Source: Candidatus Dechloromonas phosphorivorans
GTDB lineage: Bacteria; Pseudomonadota; Gammaproteobacteria; Burkholderiales; Rhodocyclaceae
Direction of reading: 5' to 3'
Assembly (NCBI GenBank): GCA_016709495.1
Contig: JADJMS010000002.1
Coordinates: 27,455 to 91,454, forward strand
Length of the DNA stretch: 64,000 bases
The notes beneath the pieces are model-generated. The model worked only from the letters and a program-made list of their open reading frames with translations. It ran no database searches and was not told where the DNA came from. Of the stretch, positions 49,223-59,271 are shown in pieces. Made by a program: the position numbers and the translations under genes. How positions within the stretch are numbered: position 1 is the first letter of the stretch; every line of letters begins with the position of its first letter.

Positions 49223-49845
49223 TGATAGAAATCCTGATGGTCGACGATCACGCCATCTTTCGCAGCGGCTTGCGCCGCCTGCTGGCCGACGAGATCGACA
49301 TGCGTATCGTCGCCGAGGCCGGAAACGGCCATGCGGCAATCGAACACCTGCGCTGCCGTACCTTCGACCTGGTCCTGCTTGACGTCAACATGGGTGGTCG
49401 CAGCGGCCTTGACACCATGCGCCGCATCCGTGCCGAGTGGCCGCGCTTGCCGGTGATCATGCTCTCGATGTACCCGGAGGAGCAGTACGCCCCGCTGGCT
49501 TTCGAATTGGGCGCCAACGGCTATCTGTCCAAGGATCGCGATGCCGAGCAACTGGTTGCGACGATCCGCGGCGCTGCCAGCGGCGGCTGTTACCTGCCGC
49601 CCGGCATGCGGCGCAGCGCTTTTGGCATGGATGGCAACACCCCTTTACATCGACACCTGACTGAGCGTGAGTGGGAGATATTGCGCCTGATCATACAAGG
49701 CATTTCGCTTACTGAAATCGGCACGCGCCTTTGCCTGAGCGTCAAAACCATCAGCACCTACCGGACACGCCTGCTGGCCAAGCTGAATCTGGCGAGCAAT
49801 GCCGAACTGGTGCGTTATTGTTTGGAGCAGGGAATCAGCGACTGA
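49222..49845 (+). CDS. response regulator, NarL/FixJ family
   Basis: 207 residues: receiver domain (DDH at 8-10, phospho-acceptor Asp54 in LVLLDVNMGGRSG, Lys in YLSKDRDAEQL) and a LuxR-type HTH (LTEREWEILRLIIQGISLTEIG, VKTISTYRTRLLAKL). Pairs with the HisKA_3 kinase immediately upstream. Ends 38 bases from the stop of the convergent CoA-transferase gene. Confidence 0.92.
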   Translation: MIEILMVDDHAIFRSGLRRLLADEIDMRIVAEAGNGHAAIEHLRCRTFDLVLLDVNMGGRSGLDTMRRIRAEWPRLPVIMLSMYPEEQYAPLAFELGANGYLSKDRDAEQLVATIRGAASGGCYLPPGMRRSAFGMDGNTPLHRHLTEREWEILRLIIQGISLTEIGTRLCLSVKTISTYRTRLLAKLNLASNAELVRYCLEQGISD

Positions 49846-49883
49846 GGCAGCGCCGCAGCTGGCGCCAGCATCTGAGGCAAGAG

Positions 49884-51179
49884 CTACAGCAGTTGCATTT
49901 TTTTCGCCGCCTCGCGGAGTTCACCGCGAAAGTCCGGATGGGCGATGCCGATCAAGGCCTCAGCCCGCTGTTTGGCAGTTTTACCCCGTAGCTGTGCAAC
50001 GCCGAACTCAGTGACTACGTAATTGATATCGTTCTTGCTGGTCGTGACATGGGTGCCCGGCGACAGCGTCGGGACGATGCGCGAGATGGCATTTCCCTTG
50101 GCAGTCGACGGAACGACGATGAACGCTTTGCCACCATTCGAACGATTCGCCGCCCGCACGAAATCGGATTGACCGCCGGTGCCGGATATTGGCGAGAAGC
50201 CCAGTGTTTCCGAACCGCACTGGCCGATCAGATCAACCTGCATGGTGGCGTTGATGGCGATCAGATTGTCATTTTGGCCAGCCAGATAAGGATCATTGGT
50301 GTAACTGGAGGGATGAAGTTCGAGCCCCGGATTGCGGTGCATGAACTGGTAAAGCTTTTTCGAACCCATGGCGAAGGTCGCCAGGATTTTGCCCGGATGA
50401 TGGTTTTTTCGACGATTGGTGACCGTACCGGATTCGACCAGAGTCAGGATGCCATCACCGAGCATTTCGGTATGGATGCCGAGATCGTGCTTGTGGGTCA
50501 GTTGCATGACGACGGCGTCGGGGATGCCACCGTAGCCGATTTGCAGCGTGGCGCCGTCCGGAATCATCTCGGCGACATATTTACCGATGGCTTCGTGCAC
50601 CGGGCCAATCTGCGGCAGGCCGACTTCGGGAATCGGCTGCTCGCTCTCGACAATGGCCGCCACCTGCGAAATATGCACGTGGCAGTCGCCGTGCGAAAAG
50701 GGGACGCCCGGATTGACTTCAAGGATGACAGCGCGCGCCTTGCTGACTGCGGCCATGGTGTAGTCGGCAGCCAGCCCGAGCGAAAAATAGCCGTATTCGT
50801 CCATCGGCGAGGCGACGCTGAAAACGATATCGGCCGGACTGAGCCCCTTGTTTGATCAAACCAGGCAGCTCAGAGAAGTAGGCCGGCAGGTAGTCGTTCC
50901 AGCCGGCCTGGCCACCGGCTCGTGAGGCCGGCCCGAAGAAATAGGCGACATGGCGGACATGCTGGGTGGTTTCCGGGTCGAAATAGGCGTGCTTCTTGAT
51001 CGGCAGAATCTGGGCGACCTTGACGTCGTTGAAGTCACGTCGCTGCTCTGAAAGGGCTGCCAGTAACAAAGGCGTTTCTGCCGGTCCGGTGGGTACGACA
51101 ATGGTGTCGCCATCACGCACCAGTCGAACGGCGTCATCGGCAGACAGACGTTTTCACGATAAAGTTGATCGAACTGCAT
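49884..51179 (-). CDS. acetyl-CoA hydrolase/transferase family protein, two frameshifts
   Basis: Family I-like CoA transferase (cat1 / 4-hydroxybutyrate CoA-transferase type), 431 residues when corrected. N-terminal domain with DGDTIVVPTGPAETPLLLAA and HVRHVAYFFG. C-terminal domain with LQIGYGGIPDAVV, the catalytic-Glu region LGIHTEMLGDGI, and SGTGGQSDFVRAA. Two indels: T-run 51151-51154 lacks a base (restored, YREKRLSADDAVRLVRDGD) and C-run 50844-50847 has one too many (restored, KQGLSPADIVFSVASPMDEYG). It would move CoA between acetate or another acid and a catabolic acyl-CoA. The acceptor cannot be told. Confidence 0.87.
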
Positions 51180-51200
51180 GGTGTCTCCCTTTTGTTTTGA

Positions 51201-51980
51201 TTAACGATTCTTGAAAGCCGGCTTGCGCTTCTCGACAAAGGCGGCCATGCCTTCCTTCTGGTCTTCGAGGGCGAAGGCCGAGTGGAAGACGCGGCGCTCG
51301 AAGAGCAGGCCTTCGTTGAGGCCCGATTCGTAGGCGCGGTTAACGCATTCCTTGATCATCATGGCGACCGGCAAGGAGTAGCTGGCGATCTTCTCGGCAG
51401 CGGCGAGCGTTTCGCCCAGCAGGTCGGCCGCCGGGATGACGCGGGCGACGAGGCCGGCTTTTTCGGCTTCGTTGGCATCCATCATGCGGGCAGTCAGGCA
51501 CATGTCCATGGCCTTGGCCTTGCTGATGGCGCGCGGCAGGCGCTGGGTGCCACCGGCTCCAGGCAGGATGCCGAGCTTGATTTCGGGCTGGCCAAACTGA
51601 GCGGTGTCGGCCGCGAAAATCATGTCGCACATCATCGCCAGTTCACAGCCGCCACCGAGGGCAAAACCCGCCACCGCGGCGATCACCGGCTTGCGGCAGG
51701 TCTTGACGCGTTCCCAGTTGCGCGTGATGTAGTCACCGCGATAGGCGTCCATGTAGCTGAAGCCGGCCATGGCGCCGATGTCGGCACCGGCGGCAAATGC
51801 CTTTTCCGAGCCGGTGATGACGATGCAGCCGATGTGTTCATTGGCCTCGAAAGCATCAAGCGCGGCGCCCAGTTCGCTCATCAGCTGGTCGTTCAGGGCA
51901 TTCAGCTGTTTCGGGCGGTTGAGGGTGATCAGGCCGACTTTGCCGATGATTTCGGCGAGGATCAATTCGAAATTATTCAT
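51201..51980 (-). CDS. enoyl-CoA hydratase
   Basis: Crotonase-fold hydratase of 259 residues from ATG 51980 (MNNFELILAEIIGKVGLITL), with GGAGACAAC before the start. Oxyanion-hole motif AFAAGADIGAM, catalytic Glu pair in FALGGGCELAMMCD and QPEIKLGILPGAGGTQRL. Adds water to trans-2-enoyl-CoA in beta-oxidation. Second in a run of minus-strand acyl-CoA genes. Confidence 0.93.
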   Translation of the reverse strand: MNNFELILAEIIGKVGLITLNRPKQLNALNDQLMSELGAALDAFEANEHIGCIVITGSEKAFAAGADIGAMAGFSYMDAYRGDYITRNWERVKTCRKPVIAAVAGFALGGGCELAMMCDMIFAADTAQFGQPEIKLGILPGAGGTQRLPRAISKAKAMDMCLTARMMDANEAEKAGLVARVIPAADLLGETLAAAEKIASYSLPVAMMIKECVNRAYESGLNEGLLFERRVFHSAFALEDQKEGMAAFVEKRKPAFKNR

Positions 51981-52005
51981 GTTGTCTCCGGGGGTTTGGT
52001 AAGCG

Positions 52006-53149
<1,144 letters not shown>

Positions 53150-53223
53150 GGTTTGTCTCCTCTATTTGTTACGGTCGACCTGATTTTTTGGCTGTTTTTT
53201 CCGGTCGACCGCAACAGATTGAA

Positions 53224-54360
53224 TTACTCGTTGGCGATGCTGCGCCCGATGACCAGCCGCTGGATGTCGTTCGCCCCTTCGTAGATCTGGGTGATGCGCA
53301 CATCGCGGTAGATGCGCTCGACTGGGAAGTCACTGGTATAGCCAACCCCGCCGTGGATCTGGATGGCATCCGAAGCAATCTTCTCGGCCGCTTCGGAGGC
53401 GAACATCTTGGCCATCGAGGCTTCCTTCAGGCAGGGCTTGCCGGCATCCTTCAGCGTGGCAGCGCGCCAGACCATCAGACGGGCTGCATCGAGCAGGGTG
53501 TTCATGTCGGCGAGACGGAAATTCACCGCCTGGTGCTCGATGATGGCCACGCCGAAAGTAACGCGCTCCTTGGCGTAACGCACGGCAGCTTCAAATGCGG
53601 CGCGCGCCATGCCGATGCTTTGTGCGGCAATACCGATGCGACCGGCTTCAAGATTGGAGAGGGCGATCTTGTAGCCTTCGCCTTCCTTGCCGAGCAGGGC
53701 CGAGGCCGGGACGCGACAGTTTTCGAGGATGATCTGCACGGTGTCGGAAGCGTGCTGGCCCATCTTGTCTTCGGTACGGCCGACGATGAAGCCGGGTGTC
53801 GCCGTCGGGATCAGGAAGCAGGAAATCCCCTTCTTGCCGGCGGCCTTGTCGGTCACCGCAAAGACGATGGCCATCTGGGCGTGCTTGCCGGTGGTGATGA
53901 ATTGTTTGACGCCATTGAGCACGAAGGAATCACCATCGCGGTCAGCACGCGTGGTGATGGCCGAAGCGTCGGAGCCGGTATGCGGCTCGGTCAGGCAGAA
54001 GCAACCGAGTTTGTCGCCGCGGGCCAAAGGCTTCAGCCATTCCTCCTTCTGCGCATCGGTGCCGTATTTCATGGTGATGCCGCAGGCCAGCGAGTTCTGG
54101 ACCGAAATGACGGTCGAGGTGGAAGCATCGCCAGCGGCGATTTCTTCCAGCATCAGGACCAGCGACATGTAATCCATACCCGCGCCGTCCCACTCTTCGG
54201 GCACGACCATGCCAAGGGCACCAAGAGCGCCCAACTCCTTGAGCGCTTCGGCCGGGAAGGTGTGGTTCCTGTCCCATTCGGCGGCAAAGGGGGCCAGGCG
54301 TTCCTGTGCGAAGGCGCGCATGGAGTCGCGGATCATTTCCTGTTCTTGGGTAAGTATCAT
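53224..54360 (-). CDS. acyl-CoA dehydrogenase, short/branched-chain type
   Basis: 378 residues, the classic tetrameric ACAD length. FAD region CFCLTEPHTGSDASAITT, FITTGKHAQM, DKMGQHASDTVQIILENCRVP, and the catalytic-base region YTSDFPVERIYRDVRITQIYEGANDIQRLVIGR. Glu in IYEGAND fits short-chain or 2-methyl-branched-chain dehydrogenases. Eleven bases from the thiolase gene upstream, same operon. Confidence 0.94.
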   Translation of the reverse strand: MILTQEQEMIRDSMRAFAQERLAPFAAEWDRNHTFPAEALKELGALGALGMVVPEEWDGAGMDYMSLVLMLEEIAAGDASTSTVISVQNSLACGITMKYGTDAQKEEWLKPLARGDKLGCFCLTEPHTGSDASAITTRADRDGDSFVLNGVKQFITTGKHAQMAIVFAVTDKAAGKKGISCFLIPTATPGFIVGRTEDKMGQHASDTVQIILENCRVPASALLGKEGEGYKIALSNLEAGRIGIAAQSIGMARAAFEAAVRYAKERVTFGVAIIEHQAVNFRLADMNTLLDAARLMVWRAATLKDAGKPCLKEASMAKMFASEAAEKIASDAIQIHGGVGYTSDFPVERIYRDVRITQIYEGANDIQRLVIGRSIANE

Positions 54361-54371
54361 GATGGTTCCGT

Positions 54372-55553
54372 TCAGAGCATTTCAACGGCGACTGCAGTCG
54401 CTTCACCGCCGCCGATACACAGCGAGGCCATGCCGCGCTTGAGACCACGCTTTTTCAGAGCGCCCAGCAAGGTGACGATGATGCGGGCACCGGATGCACC
54501 AATCGGGTGACCCAATGCACAGGCACCACCATGGATGTTGACGATCTCGTGCGGCAGATTGAATTCGCTCATCGCGGCCATGGTGACGGCAGCGAACGCT
54601 TCATTGACTTCCCACAGGTCGACATCGGCTACCTGCCAGCCGGCACGAGCCAAAGCCTTGTTGATCGAACCGGCAGGCGCCGTGCTGAACCAGTCCGGCG
54701 CCTGCGCGAAGACTGCGTGGCTGGCGATCCGGGCAATCGGCGTTAGGCCATGTGTACGTGCGGTGGATTCACGCATCAATACCAGGGCGGCAGCGCCATC
54801 AGAGATGCTGCTGGCGTTGGCGGCGGTGATCGTCCCGTCTTTCTTGAAGGCTGGTTTCAGACCGCGAATCTTGTCGAGCTTGGCCTTGAACGGCTGTTCA
54901 TCGAACTTGATCACGGTGTCGCCATTCTTGCCCGGCAACGTAACCGGGGCGATTTCCCAGTCGAAACTGCCATCTTCGTTGGCCGTCTTGGCACGGTTTG
55001 TTGAGGCGATAGCAAAATCGTCCTGCGCTTCACGGGTGAAACCGAATTTATCGACGCAGGATTCGGCGAAAGCGCCCATCGCCTTGCCACGCTCGTAGGC
55101 ATCTTCCAGGCCGTCCAGCGCCATGTGGTCGTACATCTGCGTGGCACCGTATTTGACGCCTTTCCGGGCGAACATCAGGTGCGGCGCATTGGTCATGCTC
55201 TCCATGCCGCCAGCGATCACCACATCAGCACTGCCGGCAAGCAGCATGTCGTGAGCGAACATGGCCGCCCGCATGCCGGAACCGCACATCTTGCTCATCG
55301 TGACGGCACCTGCCGATTGTGGCAGACCGGCCTTCAGGACGGCCTGGCGCGCCGGCGCCTGGCCCTGGCCGGCCATCAGGCAACAGCCGAGCAGCACTTC
55401 GTCAACGGCGTCGCCAGGTATGCCGGCGCGTTCGACGGCGGCACGAATGGCTACTGCACCCAGTTCCCAGGCAGCCAAGCCGGAGAAATCACCGAGCAGG
55501 CCGCCAATGGGTGTGCGAGTGGCGGAAACGATAACTACAGGATCTTTGGACAT
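54372..55553 (-). CDS. acetyl-CoA acyltransferase (thiolase)
   Basis: 393 residues. Nucleophile Cys in KMCGSGMRAAMFA, then NEAFAAVTM, catalytic His in GGACALGHPIGASGARI, and the second Cys in SLCIGGGEATAVAVE. Thiolytic cleavage (or condensation) of 3-ketoacyl-CoA. Nineteen bases separate it from the SDR gene upstream. Confidence 0.94.
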   Translation of the reverse strand: MSKDPVVIVSATRTPIGGLLGDFSGLAAWELGAVAIRAAVERAGIPGDAVDEVLLGCCLMAGQGQAPARQAVLKAGLPQSAGAVTMSKMCGSGMRAAMFAHDMLLAGSADVVIAGGMESMTNAPHLMFARKGVKYGATQMYDHMALDGLEDAYERGKAMGAFAESCVDKFGFTREAQDDFAIASTNRAKTANEDGSFDWEIAPVTLPGKNGDTVIKFDEQPFKAKLDKIRGLKPAFKKDGTITAANASSISDGAAALVLMRESTARTHGLTPIARIASHAVFAQAPDWFSTAPAGSINKALARAGWQVADVDLWEVNEAFAAVTMAAMSEFNLPHEIVNIHGGACALGHPIGASGARIIVTLLGALKKRGLKRGMASLCIGGGEATAVAVEML

Positions 55554-55571
55554 GTCGATATTCCTTGTGAA

Positions 55572-56336
55572 TTACTTGGCGGCCATGCGGATCGCGCCAT
55601 CCATGCGGATGACCTCACCATTCAGGTACTGGTTGCTGAAAATGTGTTCAACGAGAGCGGCGTACTCGGATGCCTTACCCATGCGTGACGGGAAGGGAAC
55701 CATCTTGCCGAGGGCGTCCTGCACTTCGGCCGGCATGCCCATCAGCATCGGCGTTTCCATGATCCCCGGCGCGATGGTCATGACGCGGATGCCGGCACGG
55801 GCCAGTTCGCGGGCAATCGGCAGGGTCATGGCGACGACGCCACCCTTGGAGGCGGCATAGGCGGCCTGCCCAAGCTGGCCGTCAAAGGCAGCAACGGAAG
55901 CGGTGCTGACGATGACGCCGCGCTCGCCGGTTTCATCCGGGGTGCTGGCGCTCATGATTTCGGCAGCGAGGCGGATCATGTTGAAGCTGCCAATCAGGTT
56001 GATGGTAATGGTGCGGGTGAAGGAGTCGAGCTTGTGCGCACCTTCCTTGCCGACCACTTTCTCGGCCGGGGCGACACCGGCGCAATTGATCAGGCCGCGC
56101 AACTGACCCATGGATTGGGCAACGGCAAACGCATTGCGGGCGCTTTCGTCGCTGGTTACATCGGTCTGCACGAAACGGGCATTGGCCCCAAGCTCGGCTT
56201 CAACCTTGGCCCCGGCTTCCGGATTGACGTCAACCAGCACCACCTTGCCGCCGCGCTCGGTGATCATTTTTGCCGTTACGGCGCCGAGACCGGAAGCACC
56301 GCCGGTAACGACGAAAACATTATCTTTGATCTGCAT
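55572..56336 (-). CDS. SDR family 3-hydroxyacyl-CoA dehydrogenase (HSD10-like)
   Basis: 254 residues, NAD-dependent short-chain dehydrogenase: cofactor motif TGGASGLGAVTAKM, CAGVAPAEKVVGKEG, catalytic Ser in STASVAAFDGQ and YAASKGG (YxxxK), and substrate lid APGIMETPMLMGMP. The closest well-known group is type-2 3-hydroxyacyl-CoA dehydrogenase (HSD17B10), which oxidises 2-methyl-3-hydroxybutyryl-CoA. First gene of the minus-strand operon, divergent from the AraC-type regulator. Confidence 0.92.
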   Translation of the reverse strand: MQIKDNVFVVTGGASGLGAVTAKMITERGGKVVLVDVNPEAGAKVEAELGANARFVQTDVTSDESARNAFAVAQSMGQLRGLINCAGVAPAEKVVGKEGAHKLDSFTRTITINLIGSFNMIRLAAEIMSASTPDETGERGVIVSTASVAAFDGQLGQAAYAASKGGVVAMTLPIARELARAGIRVMTIAPGIMETPMLMGMPAEVQDALGKMVPFPSRMGKASEYAALVEHIFSNQYLNGEVIRMDGAIRMAAK

Positions 56337-56482
56337 CTTGTCTCTCTTGGACTGGTTAGCCGGGCGAACTGCCCGTTATGGGTGGATGTATTTCAGCCAG
56401 CAATTATGCGAATCTGGCGCGCGGTGCCGATGCCGGATTCGCTCAACTTGAATGCTAGAATTTGCAACTACCCCAAGCTGGC

Positions 56483-57517
56483 ATGCCGGATATGGACGCA
56501 AATAACACCGAAAAAGGCACCATATCGATCTGCTTCGTCGAGGAGGCGTTGCGCGGCATTCGCCAGCGCGGTTTCGATTGCAATGCGCTGCTGCTCCAGG
56601 CCGGCATCTCTCCGGAGTTGTTGAGTTCGCCGCAAGCGCGGGTGTCATCGACGCACTACGGCCAGCTCTGGCATGGCATCGCCCAGACGCTCGACGACGA
56701 GTTTTTCGGCATGGATAGCCATCGGATGAAGGCAGGCAGTTTTACCCTGCTTTGCCACACACTGATTCATAGCGACAGCCTTGAACGGCGCTGCGTCGCG
56801 CCTTGCGCTTTGGGGCTGGTGCTCGATGACATGGCCGGTGAATTGCATGTGAAGCGGGTGTTGCGCGTATCGTGCTCAGGGATACTGGGGCGGCGGCGCC
56901 CAAGCGCGCCTTTGCCTACGGCACGTATCTGCTGATATTGCACGGGCTGGCCTGCTGGCTGGTTGGGCGACGGATTCCCGTGTTGAGGGCCGATTTTCGT
57001 TGCCCTGAACCCGGGTTCAGCAGCGAGTGGCGGATTCTTTTTGCGCAGGAACTGGGCTTCGACCAGCCGCATTCCGGCATTTCCTTTCCGCTTGAATATC
57101 TGGCCATGCCGAATATTCAGAATGAGCGGACGATGAAGAAATTCCTGCGCAACGCCCCGCCAATTTTTGGTGAAATACAAGAACAGCACCAGCCTGACGG
57201 CGAAAATTCGTCGTCGTCTGCGCGAAATGCCACCGTCCGCCTGGCCTGATTTTGCGACGCTGGCCCAGCAGTTTCATGCCTCGGCGGCGACCCTGCGCCG
57301 GCGTCTGGACGACGAAGGGCAATCCTACCGTTCCATTCTTGACGATTTGCGCCGCGATCTGGCGATCACCCTGCTCAGCGATACGCAGCAGGGAATCAGC
57401 GAAATCGCCGAGGCGCTGGGTTTTGCCGAACCCAGCGCTTTTCACCGGGCCTTCAAGAAATGGACTGGCGCGCGGCCGGGCGAATACCGCTGCGCGATCG
57501 GCAGTCGACAAATATAG
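56483..57517 (+). CDS. AraC family transcriptional regulator, several frameshifts
   Basis: Full length about 344 residues once indels are undone: N-terminal ligand-binding domain of the Arabinose_bd/OruR type (VSSTHYGQLWHGIAQTLDDEFFGMD, FAYGTYLLILHGLACWLVGR) and a C-terminal double HTH (HASAATLRRRLDDEG, AEALGFAEPSAFHRAFKKWTG). Four indels fit: one missing G near 56790, one extra G in the G4 near 56816, one missing G near 56850, and one extra T in the T-run 57164-57168. Divergent from the SDR operon and just before the second acyl-CoA synthetase, so it likely controls both. ATG 56492 is an alternative start. Confidence 0.85.
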
Positions 57518-57528
57518 GAATATTCCTA
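57515..57528. promoter_or_regulatory. 14-base perfect palindrome, possible operator
   Basis: TAGGAATATTCCTA is a perfect inverted repeat overlapping the stop codon of the AraC-type gene, 84 bases before the acyl-CoA synthetase start. No T-tract follows, so it is not a typical terminator. It may be a regulator site, which is inference. Confidence 0.3.
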
Positions 57529-57612
57529 CAGCGTTTGCAGAAATATCCGGCTTTACCGAGCGCCTGAAGCGGCTAGTCTCCTTCTTCTAAATCAATAACG
57601 AAGGAGACCAAC

Positions 57613-59247
57613 ATGCCCTTGCATGCCATCGACGTTACCCCGTCGGCCTACGCCTATCCGCTGCTGATCAAGCAACTATTGCATTCTGCCCGGGCTACGG
57701 CAGGCGAGCAGGAAGTCGTTTATCGCGACCAGTCCCGCTACAGCTATCGCCAGTTCTTTGAGCGTATTTCCCGCCTGGCCAATGCGCTGTCCGGGCTCGA
57801 CGTCGGGCCAGGCAGCACGGTGGCGGTGATGGACTGGGACAGCCATCGCTATCTGGAAGCCTTCTTCGCCGTGCCGATGATGGGCGCGGTACTGCAAACG
57901 GTGAATGTGCGCCTGTCGCCGGAACAGATCCTGTACACGCTGAATCACGCCAAGGCTGACATTGTTGCGGTCAACGTCGAATTCATCCCGATTCTGGCGA
58001 TCATCAAGGACCAGCTCGAGACGGTGAAGAAGTTCATCCTGATCACCGACGATGGTTCGACAATGAGCAGCTTCAAGGTGCCCTACGCCGGCGAGTACGA
58101 AGCACCGCTGGCAGCGGCGCCGGCCAGCTACGACTTCCTGATTTCGACGAAAACACCCGCGCCACCACCTACACCACCGGCACCACCGGTCTGCCGAAGG
58201 GCGTCTATTTCAGCCACCGCCAACTCGTGCTGCACACGCTGGGCGTGGCGACGGCGCTTGGCACCTCAGCCGGGCAGGGAAGACTGCATCGCGACGACGT
58301 CTATATGCCGATCACGCCGATGTTCCACGTACACGCCTGGGGCATGCCGTATGTCGCCACCATGCTCGGGCTGAAGCAGGTCTATCCCGGCCGCTACACG
58401 CCGGACATGCTGCTGCAGCTGATAGCCAAGGAAAGCGTCACCTTCTCGCATTGCGTGCCGACCATCCTGCACATGCTCCTGAGCAGCAAGGCCGGCGAAA
58501 ATGTCGACCTGTCACGCTGCAAGATGATCATCGGCGGCGCCGCCTTCCCCAAGGGCTTGGCAGCGGCTGCGCTGGCCCGCGGGATGGACGTCTTCACCGG
58601 CTACGGCATGTCGGAAACCTGCCCGATCCTGACCATCGCCCATGTCCGCGAGGAGTTGCCGGATGCCGATGCCCAGGCCGCCGAAGCGCATCAAGACCGG
58701 CTACACCATTCCGCTCGTCGATCTGCATACGGTCGATGCCGAGATGCTTGACGTCGAGCGCGACGGCAAGGCGACCGGCGAGATCGTCGTCCGCGCCCCG
58801 TGGCTGACCCAGGGCTACCTGCACAATCCGGCGGCGTCGGAGGAACTGTGGGAAGGCGGCTACCTGCACACCGGCGACATCGGCACCCTCGATCCGCGCG
58901 GCATGCTGACGGTGACCGACCGCCTGAAGGACGTCATCAAGACCGGGGGCGAATGGGTGTCCTCGCTCGAACTGGAAAGCGTCATTTCGCAGCACCCGGC
59001 AGTCAACGAAGTCGCCGTCATCGGCATCAAGGACGACAAGTGGGGCGAGCGGCCGCTGGCCATGATCGTCCTGCGCGCCGAGCACACGGCGACGGTCGAC
59101 GACATCAAGCAGCACGTCCTGCGCTTCGCCGAGGAAGGCCATATTTCCAAATTTGCCGTGCCCGAGCAGGTTCGTTTTGTCGACAGCCTGGCCCGGACCA
59201 GCGTCGGCAAGCTCAACAAGAAGGCCATGCGCGAGCAACTGGCCTGA
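57613..59247 (+). CDS. AMP-forming long/medium-chain fatty acid-CoA ligase, two frameshifts
   Basis: 544 residues when corrected. N-terminal part with YRQFFERISRLANAL, P-loop TYTTGTTGLPKGVYFSHRQ, PMFHVHAWGMPYVATMLG, YGMSETCPILTIAH, then GYLHTGDIGTLD, DRLKDVIKTGGEWVSS and the Lys in RTSVGKLNKKAMRE. Frame breaks: the C2 at 58137-58138 lacks one C (restores YDFPDFDENTRATTTY), and one extra base lies near 58685-58690. Good AAGGAGA ribosome site. Begins the fadNAE-like operon; chain-length preference unknown. Confidence 0.88.
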
Positions 59248-59271
59248 TAACGCGATTCAGGAGAATCAGCA

